From the NCBI GenBank assembly GCA_017443345.1, contig JAFSNR010000020.1, positions 1 through 64,000 of the forward strand: a stretch of DNA of 64,000 bases. Reading direction: 5' to 3'. The DNA is from Prevotella sp. Its GTDB lineage: Bacteria > Bacteroidota > Bacteroidia > Bacteroidales > Bacteroidaceae. The notes below the pieces were generated by a model. That model saw nothing but the letters and a program-made list of their open reading frames with translations, had not been told where the DNA came from and searched no databases. Below are positions 1 through 9,225 of this stretch, piece after piece. The translations under genes were made by a program, and so were the position numbers. Positions within the stretch are counted from its first letter, which is position 1, and each line of letters opens with the position of its first letter.

Positions 1-124
1 AAAAAAGTCGTTTCAATAGTCATTTTGTCCATTTGTTCATCCTTTTTACAGGTGGACGGACGTCAAAATGATGCATTTTCATGCTTCACCGGTGCCTTGA
101 AGCACCTCCGGAAACTGAACGGGT

Positions 125-1039
125 ATGGGGCGGATTATGCATGTCAATTACACATACGAGGCTGGAATGAAGGATTTTGCCACAGAAATTGCATCATTAA
201 TTGGGGATGAGAGTTCTCTGACTTTGGAAAAGATTGCCAAGATCAGAGCAAGGGTTGAAGTAGAAAGGAAAGCGAAGAATTATGGTAATCTTTCGAAAAT
301 CCGGAAGTATCTGACACTTATATACCCTGAATATAATCGTGATCAGGCCATTGATGACATAATGAATGGCCGTGACACAATAGACGCAGACATTCTCTAC
401 TCTACCTGTACTTCAGACAACACCTCCGAGGTCTATATAGAACACCAGGAAAGACTTTTGCATCAGCTTTATGCTCCTGTGGATATGGAGGATGATGTAT
501 GGGAATATATTGATCTTGAAGTTGTGGGGAAGGATGAGAATGAATTGGCGCAAGCTATAGTGAATCTCACTTCATCCTATGACAAAATCTGTCAACGCTA
601 TAATATTTGCAAGAAGGAAATCTACACATTGGAGACAATGGATTTATATCCATATTTCAAGATTCCGGAACTGGCTTTATTGAGACGACAGGGATTCAGA
701 TGCCTATTATCGCTAAAAGGCATTGAACCTCTTATCTATGATGAGTTTCTAAATAATCTGGCAGATGATAAGCTTTTGCTTGATATATGTGAGAAGATTA
801 AAGATCAGGACATACAATTGTTCCTCATATCGTTTATTGAGCTGAATATCGATTTGGAGTCATTGGAAATTAGCTCTCTTCAGTTGCTAAAAGCATACAG
901 GAACAACAACATGGAACCTCTTGTAGAACACATCAACGCTTTTGCAAACAGGCTGTCCAAGGCGAACATTAAACACCATTTACCTATCTACACCACGGAG
1001 AATCTGCCTCCGATAGACCTTTCGGACTTCGATTCTTAG
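125..1039 (+). CDS. Hypothetical protein, acidic, helical
   Basis: A 304-residue soluble protein with no family I recognise. It has no signal peptide or membrane segment, and its composition (many Leu, Ile, Glu, Asp, Lys) suggests an all-helical fold. The second Met, four codons in, is an equally good start because there is no clear ribosome binding site. Stops at 98 and 116 close the frame just upstream, so the gene is complete. It is convergent with the TerB-like gene and the two stop codons overlap by a few bases. It is AT-rich like the block to its right and may belong to the same accessory region. Function unknown. Confidence 0.75.
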   Translation: MGRIMHVNYTYEAGMKDFATEIASLIGDESSLTLEKIAKIRARVEVERKAKNYGNLSKIRKYLTLIYPEYNRDQAIDDIMNGRDTIDADILYSTCTSDNTSEVYIEHQERLLHQLYAPVDMEDDVWEYIDLEVVGKDENELAQAIVNLTSSYDKICQRYNICKKEIYTLETMDLYPYFKIPELALLRRQGFRCLLSLKGIEPLIYDEFLNNLADDKLLLDICEKIKDQDIQLFLISFIELNIDLESLEISSLQLLKAYRNNNMEPLVEHINAFANRLSKANIKHHLPIYTTENLPPIDLSDFDS

Positions 1040-1722
1040 AGTGTATATCTCTTGAAGATATTCAGTTCTTCCTGTTTCACCATAACAGTGAAGTCCAACC
1101 CTACATCTTTAAACTCCTTGATTAGTATCTTGTTCTCCAAGAAAGCTTCTGTAGCACGTGCAAGAGTCTGACGAAGAATCTCTTTATCGACCTCTGCGTC
1201 TTGGCTCATCTCAGTATTACTTGCTACCGTATTATAAATGATTCGCAAGTTTTCACGATTGTCCTTCTCAGTCTTACCTTTTGGGTCTATGTAGTTGCGC
1301 AGGAATGAAGCTAAGATTCTTGTCCCCATATCACCTTTAAAATACTGGCGTGTAGCCGTTAAAAGGAACATACTTATGACATCCATCTGGTTCAGTCCCA
1401 TCCTACTGGCTATAATCTGGAATAAATACACCTCTTGTGGTGCAGCATAGCCGTCGGCACCAATCAGCTTGATGACATCCCTTAGATACCCTTCTTTATC
1501 ATGACGGGTTTTGGGCATTTCTTCGTCAACATTATCATAACCGCCTCTAAGTGCATCCAACAATTTCTTTTCGTCAACGCCTTCCAGATGACAAATTGTG
1601 CTCATAGCCTCTTTCTCCTCTGGAGTAACTTGGCCATCTGCAATGGCCATTGCCGTAAGGTCTCGAGCCAACTTAAACTGTGGCTCGGTGACAACCGCTA
1701 AAAATCTTGTTATAATACTCAT
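1036..1722 (-). CDS. TerB-like protein
   Basis: A 228-residue protein with the acidic signature of TerB/TerB-like helical domains: an ADG-x4-EEKEAM motif at about residues 28-40 and a second ADG near 90 followed by a helix (PQEVYLFQIIASRMGL). TerB-like domains are known from tellurite-resistance and related stress or conflict systems, where they bind metal and sit near membranes. It is the last gene of the minus-strand run that starts near 11.75 kb and lies 32 bp after the RyR-channel gene. By context it would be an accessory or signalling component of that system. The family call is from visible motifs; the role is inference. Confidence 0.7.
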   Translation of the reverse strand: MSIITRFLAVVTEPQFKLARDLTAMAIADGQVTPEEKEAMSTICHLEGVDEKKLLDALRGGYDNVDEEMPKTRHDKEGYLRDVIKLIGADGYAAPQEVYLFQIIASRMGLNQMDVISMFLLTATRQYFKGDMGTRILASFLRNYIDPKGKTEKDNRENLRIIYNTVASNTEMSQDAEVDKEILRQTLARATEAFLENKILIKEFKDVGLDFTVMVKQEELNIFKRYTL

Positions 1723-1754
1723 TTTGATTATTCGATTTGTATACTAAATAGCTC

Positions 1755-3914
1755 TTATGGTTCCGTCATTTCCATGATCCAGGGAATGTACCTCGTAAAC
1801 TCGTAATCTAATTCTTTGACGTTATCCAAATCTTTAAATGGTCTGATGTCATGGTGAATAAATACCTTTTTATTCCGACTTAAAGATTTTGCATCGGCAC
1901 CATTTGCCTCATACTTATCCTCGTCAAGATGAGGTTTGCGATAGCCCATCAATAACTTTTCAACATTCCAGCGGTTGTGCTCAACTTTTGCCAGCTCTTC
2001 TACTTCTTTTTCAGTCAATTTCTGGGTATCTTTGGATTTGTCATCAAGAGTCAATCCTCTCATTGCTCTTAATGATGCAAGTTTTGTCCTAATTGAATAA
2101 GAACTGTAAAGATTTGACCATTTCAATGAGACAGAAAGGCCTTCTTGATTTTTATCCGGATCGCCTTTCCACATTTTGTCAGCTTCTTCCCAAATCTTTT
2201 CTTCAGGAATGGTAGTCAAGGACAGCAGGCTTTGGAACTTGTTGGTAGAGTAATCTGCGGTATTATATAGGTAATTGATAAGTTTTGCACGTTTTAGTGA
2301 CTTGTCATCAGCACAATAGATGGACTCATTCATGCCGAACGGGTATATGTGGGCATATCTTGAGCTACGCATCTTTTCCTGAGTCTTTCCATCCCTGAAT
2401 ACAGTATAGGGTTTCTTTGATTCATCAGACTCACGCAGGTTGGTAACGAAGTTGTCTGAACGGTCTTGCCTAATGAATACAGGTATTTCGTTGTCGTAAA
2501 CCTCGTCTGGCATGTTCATGCCTATCACAAAATTGTTTCGTTGGTTAGCCATGGCCAAAAATATCGATAGGTATTGCTGGTCCTTATCACATGCCCAACG
2601 GCTGATCTCGTTCTGAACCGCATTTGAGAAGATGTCACCTTTGATGAATTCAAATTCTACGTCGAGAAAATCGCAAGTAGCACCGTTGAAGCCCGTTGCT
2701 GGCACAAGAGCTGCAAACGGCTTCTTGGGGGCGGAAAGGTCTCTGTAGATGTAACTCTGAACTTCAAAGAAATGGCGATTCCTGGTGATGAACTCATCTT
2801 TCTCCTTGTCGGCATTAAGGTCGATGAATGTGATACGTGTCTTAAGAGTATTATCCCTATTGAAATTGGGGAAGTGTAGCACGTTTGCTGCTTCCATAGC
2901 AAAGGCGACAGCAAAGTTGGTCGTGCCTACGAAAACCAAGTGGACATATCTTTTGTCATCAGGTCCAACACCTTGTCCAAATACAGCGGGGTAACACATC
3001 TTTTGTCCTGAAGCCGCCAACTCTTGATGACTGCGTTTTACAAATACCTGCTTTGCCCATCCTGTATAGAAGTTGTAAGGAATAAACTCTATGCCTAACT
3101 TGCTTACCTCTTCAAAGATTTCTGTGGTCTTAAATGCGGCATATGTGTCCAAATCTTTGAATACACAGGTGATACGATTAGGTCTGCAAGGGATGCCTTC
3201 TCCCCTAAGATATCGGCAGATAGCATCAACACACTCCACATTAATAGCATCGTGGGCTGTCTGAGAGTGGTATCCAACGATAAATACTTCTTCTGCTGAT
3301 TCTAAGCATATCTCTTTGTAAGACTCAGAATTGGTACGATGACCATAGTTGATAATCACCTGTTTCAACTGCTCTTTGCTGAACGTCTTGCTCAACTTCT
3401 CCTTCACCCGTTCTGCTTCTACAGATGTTAAAATAAGTAGATACGCATCTGGATCTTTTTTGAAAATGTAGCGGACAAAAGAAGGTACCATCTCGTCGTA
3501 GCCCATGATAATATAATGGCCAGACTTCAGGTAGTGTATGTGCCCTTCTCTATAATCTTCAACGCGACGCTCAATCATATTGGTCATTACAGAAATCAAC
3601 ATGCCTGTAAAGACGACAACGCCTGCTACGTAGATCAGTCCGGCTATAAAAGCTGTACCACTACTGACGTACTTTTCGGTATAGAAACTATTATATGCGT
3701 TGCCATCAATTAACAAATAAAGCGGAAATGCCCACTTGTTGATCTGCTTATCTTCACAATATCCTATCCAGTCACCCCCTGAAAGTGAAAGAAGTACAAA
3801 AGAAGACACGAAAACTGCTGCGAGAATAATCAGCAGGATTACAACTTGCCTCAGGATGTCCTGTGACAAGATGCGGTCGAATCGCAGCAGAAGTGATTTG
3901 TGACTTTTAATCAT
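1755..3914 (-). CDS. Two-TM RCK-type ion channel with C-terminal RyR domain
   Basis: 719 residues. Two membrane helices (about 22-46 and 84-110) flank a short loop. From about 131 follows a nucleotide-binding RCK/TrkA-N-like region (HYIIMGYDEMVPSFV) resembling CASTOR/POLLUX-type channels. Residues about 633-719 form a RyR domain (EHNRW, then a conserved MGY, and H-x-DIRPF before a final DYEF-x3-IPW). RyR domains occur in ryanodine receptors and in bacterial conflict proteins, where they are thought to sense nucleotide-derived ligands. It lies 11 bp after a small membrane protein and a few genes after a TIR protein, so a role as a membrane effector opened by a TIR product is a reasonable inference. 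Ion selectivity cannot be read from the sequence. Confidence 0.75.
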   Translation of the reverse strand: MIKSHKSLLLRFDRILSQDILRQVVILLIILAAVFVSSFVLLSLSGGDWIGYCEDKQINKWAFPLYLLIDGNAYNSFYTEKYVSSGTAFIAGLIYVAGVVVFTGMLISVMTNMIERRVEDYREGHIHYLKSGHYIIMGYDEMVPSFVRYIFKKDPDAYLLILTSVEAERVKEKLSKTFSKEQLKQVIINYGHRTNSESYKEICLESAEEVFIVGYHSQTAHDAINVECVDAICRYLRGEGIPCRPNRITCVFKDLDTYAAFKTTEIFEEVSKLGIEFIPYNFYTGWAKQVFVKRSHQELAASGQKMCYPAVFGQGVGPDDKRYVHLVFVGTTNFAVAFAMEAANVLHFPNFNRDNTLKTRITFIDLNADKEKDEFITRNRHFFEVQSYIYRDLSAPKKPFAALVPATGFNGATCDFLDVEFEFIKGDIFSNAVQNEISRWACDKDQQYLSIFLAMANQRNNFVIGMNMPDEVYDNEIPVFIRQDRSDNFVTNLRESDESKKPYTVFRDGKTQEKMRSSRYAHIYPFGMNESIYCADDKSLKRAKLINYLYNTADYSTNKFQSLLSLTTIPEEKIWEEADKMWKGDPDKNQEGLSVSLKWSNLYSSYSIRTKLASLRAMRGLTLDDKSKDTQKLTEKEVEELAKVEHNRWNVEKLLMGYRKPHLDEDKYEANGADAKSLSRNKKVFIHHDIRPFKDLDNVKELDYEFTRYIPWIMEMTEP

Positions 3915-3925
3915 TTGTTTTTTGT

Positions 3926-4339
3926 TTATTTGTCATCAATCAATTTTTGAAGCATTTCCTCATATTTTTTGCAGGCTGCTTCATCATAGTCCTTAGCTGT
4001 TCCCTCTTTTAGAGACTTGTCAGTTTTGTAGGTCCTTTCTTTCAAGAAAGATAATAGTTCATTTTGCAGGTCTGCTATCTGTTTTTCTTTCCGATTTTCT
4101 TTATCTTGATTGCATTTCTCCTTAGCAGAAGCGATTTCGGAATCCCTTACATCGTCTTTCCATTTGAAATATCTGTAAGAGCCATAGCAAACAATTACAG
4201 CTATAGCGGCGCAGATGAAGCCAACGATACCTACATCAAGCCAGGTTGTTCCAACCTCTTTTATGCAAGGCTGGCAAACAATGGATGCCTTTTCTCCAAC
4301 GAAGGCAACAGAATCTCTTAAAACTATTAATGTATCCAT
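3926..4339 (-). CDS. Small single-pass membrane protein with coiled coil
   Basis: 137 residues. One membrane helix at about 34-56 (VGIVGFICAAIAVIVCYGSY) is followed by a highly charged, probably coiled-coil cytosolic tail rich in Lys, Glu and Asp. No family is recognised. It sits between the STAND NTPase and the RyR channel, 11 bp upstream of the latter, and is probably co-transcribed. It may be a channel subunit or an adaptor between the two. That is inference from position only. Confidence 0.65.
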   Translation of the reverse strand: MDTLIVLRDSVAFVGEKASIVCQPCIKEVGTTWLDVGIVGFICAAIAVIVCYGSYRYFKWKDDVRDSEIASAKEKCNQDKENRKEKQIADLQNELLSFLKERTYKTDKSLKEGTAKDYDEAACKKYEEMLQKLIDDK

Positions 4340-4416
4340 ATGCTAAAATTATATTTTAATATATTCTTGCTCTACATCTTATGATTTGTTTGTTTATGAA
4401 TCTATTTCCTATTTCT

Positions 4417-7400
4417 TCATCTATTATTTATAATACTTAAAAGAGATTGCTTCTTTTTATTATTTATTATTTTTGAGCGCTCCAATTGCTCTTTTAAAGT
4501 TTCATAACGATAGAAGTAGAAGCTCTTTTCAGGTGGGTTCACAACAATCAAACTGTCACCGCATGCAAACAAATGTTGGTTCACGATAAGAATTCGCTTG
4601 GCTCCTGGTATGTTGAGTGAGCACACTCTCCTTGCATAGTGTTCAGTCTCACGTCGGCAATCTTCATCAAAAATCAGATAGTTACCAAAGAAATTGTAAT
4701 ACTTATCTATGAACGACTCCTCTTGAAGATTATTCTTAACCCTATAGGTCTGAAACACCCTACCGTCAGAAATGACATAACCATCGAACCATGCACCGTT
4801 TTTTACATAGAAAACGTTCTCAGGATGTTTTAAGAAAGAACATTCTTTGCCCTCAAGGTCGGCAATCATACGGCCTTCCTGTCGGAAATCAAACACTCCC
4901 ACCTCACCATACTGTTGGTCATATTGATAGTAATATCTATTATTTGCCAATCCATAAGAGATTATACCTGGTATATTGGAGTAACGGTCTGGCAACAGGA
5001 AGCTTGCGCCCGTTTTAGTATCCCGAATCTGGACTTTGCCGGTCTTGGCGTTACGCTCAATACCTGATGAACTCCTATTGACTTTTAGTCGAGCTCCTGT
5101 GATGACGTTGAAGTACCCTTCTTTATCTTCTGGAACAGGAGCATTGTTGGGATTCCGTACATCGTATGCAAGTTTTTTTCCATCTTGCGATCTCCATATC
5201 AAGAACCGATTGTGGATGAATTCTTCATCGCCACCATCTGGCAATATCATACACAGAGGGCCGTTATCCGTGTGAATGAACACATAACAAGACCCGCTAT
5301 GATCTTTTTTACGGATGTCCAGTCCAGTATTGCTACTTTGGGATACCGGTAGGTCTGCATCATATGGTATTGATCTTCCCTGATAGTCGTAAAGTAACTT
5401 ATGTCCATCTTTCTTTTCCGTATAGACAAACTTTTGGGATATATTTTGTCCATAGACTTTCCCGGCCATCTTCAAGATGCCTACATCACCTTGTAGAAAT
5501 ACCAACGCAGACGAGTCAGATTCTTCATCATAATAAGTGACTGTGAATTCCTTGTCGTCATAGCGCCCTTTATCGCCTCTGCCGAAAACATCCAGGCCTG
5601 GCCAAACAACCGATTTCATGCTGTTGAACATGAACACTGTGTCACACCGAACATAACTAATGCTTGGAAGCACATTCCACGATGCACAATAGTTTGGGTC
5701 ACACACATCATATCTTTCCTTCCCGATAAGTGTCAATTGCGCAGAGTCACCTGCCAGAGCCAATAGTTGTCTCAGCCGCAAACAATCTGCAGTGCTTATG
5801 TTATCACTTTGCCCCAAACTGTCAACATAGAGATTTATTGCCTCTTTGTATTTATTATTGGCCAGGGCCTCTGACACATTTTTACTCCGTCGTCCGAAAT
5901 GAGCAAGAAGACTGCCCAGCAGGATAACAACAAGGATACCAATTGCGACTTGTTTCTTATACCTTATTCTATTAAAAAAGGCTATGCTTTTGTCCTTGCA
6001 CTCTTTTAATAACGAAACAAAACCTGCAATGCTGTAATTATCCATCGAAGCGACAAGCCGTGGTGCAAAAAATACAATGGAGGAAAAAAGCAGGGCAACT
6101 ATTGCAGCCATCGCACCTGATACACGTTCAACGATAAGGCAATTTAACTTGAAATACCAAAAAAGAATGACATAAAACAGTATCGTCAATAAATAGAAGA
6201 CCACAGAGTTCCAAACAGCCTTATTCCAGCTGGGCTTAGTAGCAAAACCCATCAAACTCCACCATCTCCGCTGAGTAAACAAAGATGCCACAATAAGCAG
6301 AATGGCAAACATAACAATAAAGAATAGCGATAGAGGGTTGCCGCTTGACCTCTTTGAAATGCGGAACAATTCCGATATCCAATACTTCGTCTGCTGATAA
6401 TGGGGATCTTCTACTATATTGCGGAAATCCGCAAAAAAGGCGTTCATTTCGTAATACCGTTTACATCCATAGGGAACATGTAAAGTGATGTGTTGCATGT
6501 CCGACTTTTCCAGATCGAAAGACACTTCAAACCGTTGGCCGTTGGTGATGTAAACGGGTTGCGGCCAAGGCAGATGGATGTGGTTTAAGGAAGCAGCATC
6601 TGGTTCTATTCTATATTTGTTTGGGACAAAGCCGACTGGTAGGTAAATCTCAGACACATCTTTTGACAGACGAATTACAGACTCACCAGATTCACTACCT
6701 GCCATTTCAAATCCGGCCTCATACTCAATGACATCATTTGTTTTAAGAGTGTATTTCTCCTTGCCTTCAAATGCCCCACTGTCGCAGAAAGGACTATTAT
6801 AGGCCGTTGATGCCTTGAAATTAATCGTATTTGGCAGTTTGACTGCTTCTAGTGCCGAACAATGGGCAAAAGCGCGGTCACCCAAAGTGATGCTATCTCC
6901 CATAAACTGTATAGACTCCAAGGATGTACACCCTTCAAATGCCTGTTTGCCAATGAAAGAAACTGTAGCAGGTACGACCAAACGTTTAAGCGCCTTGCAG
7001 CCATAGAATGACTTTTCACCAATACTGTCCAAACCTTGGGGCAGGATAACTTCACGCAATTTGTGACAATCGCGAAATACCTCACTGCGGATTGTTCTCA
7101 GTTTTCTTGGCATCACAACACTGTCAAGGGGCAAGATGAGTTTGAACATTCCGTCAGGCAAATGATCGAGCGTATCAGGCAAGATGTAATAATTTGCAGT
7201 ATCTTTCCGAGTTCTTCTTGCCCAATCGTCAATATCCTCTTGGGAACGAGAACTCAGATGTATTCCACTTGTGCTCCTACTTCTGCCATCGCCTACTTCC
7301 TCGTAATCAAGATTTATCAATGACACAGATCCATATGACAACTTGCTTGCCTTAATTGCAGAGGGAAAAGAACAGGCGAACGTTTGGCCTTTGATGTCAT

Positions 7401-9222
7401 TGGCTTCTGTTCGTGGATAATATACAACACGTCGGTCATAAAGATCCCAAAGAATTCCACCCGATTCCACATAACGCTCAACACCAGGTTCAACAGAGAC
7501 TGTCAAGAATTCAGTCATAGGGTCAATATGGAGGAGGCCGACACCTTTATTTACGCTCAGGTTCAACTTGGGGCAATTATTGATTTTTAGCGACAGAGCC
7601 TGTATTTTGGCTGGAAGAATCAGTTTCTTCAGTAGATCGCAGTTCTTCAAAGTCAGCACTAGAGTGTCATGGCCTAGTTTAGAAAGATCCACGGTATGCA
7701 AATAAGGGCACTGGTCAATCTCGTATTCCGCTTTATCCACAATATCCAGTTGCTCAACCATCGCATTGTTTCTTAAGCATTTCTGATCAATCCACAAGGA
7801 GTCCTTCGTGCTAAACTCGTGAGCTTCCATGCGCATCAGGCTCAATGGATGTTTGTACTTATTGTTTGTCTCTTGCCCCCAAAACATGAGCAAGACACAA
7901 GCAAAAGTCACTACTGCCAAGATGCCTAGCCTGAGAAATAAAGTTCTCCACCACCTATTCTTGGCCTTCTGGCGAGCATTGATGACTGCCGCCAACTGGT
8001 CGTGGACAAGTTCCACATGATGACCAGGTTTGCCAGGGACAACTATATCAGTAATAATCTTGTAGGGAGAGTCTTCGTTCTTATAAAAACGGTCGTACGC
8101 TACTGGTGCATTATTCTTGAACTTGTCTTCTTCTACTGGCTGTCGGTTTTCTCCGTTTACGAAAGATTTCTCCATAAAATGAACCTCGTCATACGACAAT
8201 CCCTTAATGGCATCCTGATAATAAGAGTCCAAAGTAATCTGAATGTTTTTGGCCGACTCCAGTGTAAGTTTGCCCTTCTTTTCGTACAGCTGGCTACATA
8301 TTAGCGAAAGCATAAGTGTGTTGATGTCACCCCGGTCTTTATTGCGAGCTTTGCCTATTATGAGTGAAGCAATTTCCTCTTCTTTCTCCTCGTCAATAAT
8401 ATCATGGCCTGGAATAGTCACAATCTGTTGGGCAGGATCATCCTCCAAGGGACGGAGACGATAGCGGTTCTCTTTAAAAAGAGTTAGGCGAAGAGCGTCT
8501 ATACAATCTTCTAGATAAAAGAAGCGATCTTCTCTTAGCGTGATGACAAAGCGAAATGCTGCTTCGTGTAGCCCCTCTTCACCATTCCAGGAGAGTCGGT
8601 TGTCTGCCAGTACATACAGTTGTTTCAGAAATTCTTTTATCCTGTCGTCATTCTCTTTACTAACAAACAATTCCTCAAACTGGTCAAGCACTATGACTGG
8701 TGTTACTTTGTGCCCCTCGAAATAGAAGAACCTGCTATGGAAATAGTGCCAAAGCCACTTCTGTTCATCTGCCAGACAGGAATTTCCTGTCTTTTTTACC
8801 TCTAGTTCTTTCTCTAAACACTTAGTCATTATTTCTGGAAGAGACATGGACTTGTAATCCTCTTTGCTCACTTGTTCCAATTGCTTTGGAGCACCTAGTC
8901 GTATGTAGACAGGACAGAATCTAACTTCGGTATCATTTTGTATAGACTCGTCTACATGTTGTTTTAGTAGAGGGAATACACCAGCTCTTAACAAGGATGT
9001 CTTACCAACACCTGTTGAACCATATAGCGTAACGACATTGCGAGATTCTATCATCTGTAACAAATCGTAGGTCTCTGCAGAACGACCGCAAAATTTATAT
9101 CGAAATCCGTCTTTATATTCAGAAGGATCTTTATATGGTAACAAACCTGGCCAGGGATTATGCGACCAAGAGTCAACCTGATTCATATTGTTGGGGGTAA
9201 CGGCATTCTTTTTCATAATCAA
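4417..9222 (-). CDS. Giant membrane STAND NTPase with BspA-like leucine-rich repeats
   Basis: 1601 residues. The N-terminal P-loop domain has FCGRSAET at about 44-51, Walker A GSTGVGKTS at 68-76 and Walker B VIVLDQFEELF at about 176-186, the pattern of novel STAND (nSTAND) NTPases. A membrane helix follows at about 428-448. BspA/LRR_5-type repeats lie at about 700-800 (IGEKSFYGC, IGKQAFEGC, LGDRAFAHC). A cluster of four membrane helices lies at about 964-982, 1006-1025, 1035-1055 and 1092-1110, followed by a beta-rich tail of about 490 residues that I do not recognise. STAND NTPases act as ligand-triggered immune switches. The gene starts 3 bp after the SIR2/TIR gene stops, so the two are almost certainly one functional pair: sensor switch and effector. 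Confidence 0.8.
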   Translation of the reverse strand: MIMKKNAVTPNNMNQVDSWSHNPWPGLLPYKDPSEYKDGFRYKFCGRSAETYDLLQMIESRNVVTLYGSTGVGKTSLLRAGVFPLLKQHVDESIQNDTEVRFCPVYIRLGAPKQLEQVSKEDYKSMSLPEIMTKCLEKELEVKKTGNSCLADEQKWLWHYFHSRFFYFEGHKVTPVIVLDQFEELFVSKENDDRIKEFLKQLYVLADNRLSWNGEEGLHEAAFRFVITLREDRFFYLEDCIDALRLTLFKENRYRLRPLEDDPAQQIVTIPGHDIIDEEKEEEIASLIIGKARNKDRGDINTLMLSLICSQLYEKKGKLTLESAKNIQITLDSYYQDAIKGLSYDEVHFMEKSFVNGENRQPVEEDKFKNNAPVAYDRFYKNEDSPYKIITDIVVPGKPGHHVELVHDQLAAVINARQKAKNRWWRTLFLRLGILAVVTFACVLLMFWGQETNNKYKHPLSLMRMEAHEFSTKDSLWIDQKCLRNNAMVEQLDIVDKAEYEIDQCPYLHTVDLSKLGHDTLVLTLKNCDLLKKLILPAKIQALSLKINNCPKLNLSVNKGVGLLHIDPMTEFLTVSVEPGVERYVESGGILWDLYDRRVVYYPRTEANDIKGQTFACSFPSAIKASKLSYGSVSLINLDYEEVGDGRSRSTSGIHLSSRSQEDIDDWARRTRKDTANYYILPDTLDHLPDGMFKLILPLDSVVMPRKLRTIRSEVFRDCHKLREVILPQGLDSIGEKSFYGCKALKRLVVPATVSFIGKQAFEGCTSLESIQFMGDSITLGDRAFAHCSALEAVKLPNTINFKASTAYNSPFCDSGAFEGKEKYTLKTNDVIEYEAGFEMAGSESGESVIRLSKDVSEIYLPVGFVPNKYRIEPDAASLNHIHLPWPQPVYITNGQRFEVSFDLEKSDMQHITLHVPYGCKRYYEMNAFFADFRNIVEDPHYQQTKYWISELFRISKRSSGNPLSLFFIVMFAILLIVASLFTQRRWWSLMGFATKPSWNKAVWNSVVFYLLTILFYVILFWYFKLNCLIVERVSGAMAAIVALLFSSIVFFAPRLVASMDNYSIAGFVSLLKECKDKSIAFFNRIRYKKQVAIGILVVILLGSLLAHFGRRSKNVSEALANNKYKEAINLYVDSLGQSDNISTADCLRLRQLLALAGDSAQLTLIGKERYDVCDPNYCASWNVLPSISYVRCDTVFMFNSMKSVVWPGLDVFGRGDKGRYDDKEFTVTYYDEESDSSALVFLQGDVGILKMAGKVYGQNISQKFVYTEKKDGHKLLYDYQGRSIPYDADLPVSQSSNTGLDIRKKDHSGSCYVFIHTDNGPLCMILPDGGDEEFIHNRFLIWRSQDGKKLAYDVRNPNNAPVPEDKEGYFNVITGARLKVNRSSSGIERNAKTGKVQIRDTKTGASFLLPDRYSNIPGIISYGLANNRYYYQYDQQYGEVGVFDFRQEGRMIADLEGKECSFLKHPENVFYVKNGAWFDGYVISDGRVFQTYRVKNNLQEESFIDKYYNFFGNYLIFDEDCRRETEHYARRVCSLNIPGAKRILIVNQHLFACGDSLIVVNPPEKSFYFYRYETLKEQLERSKIINNKKKQSLLSIINNR

Positions 9223-9225
9223 TTT

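Noticed and set aside
25-210. Short open frame at the left edge
   Set aside because: It overlaps the start of the longer gene at 125 in another frame and has no promoter or family support.
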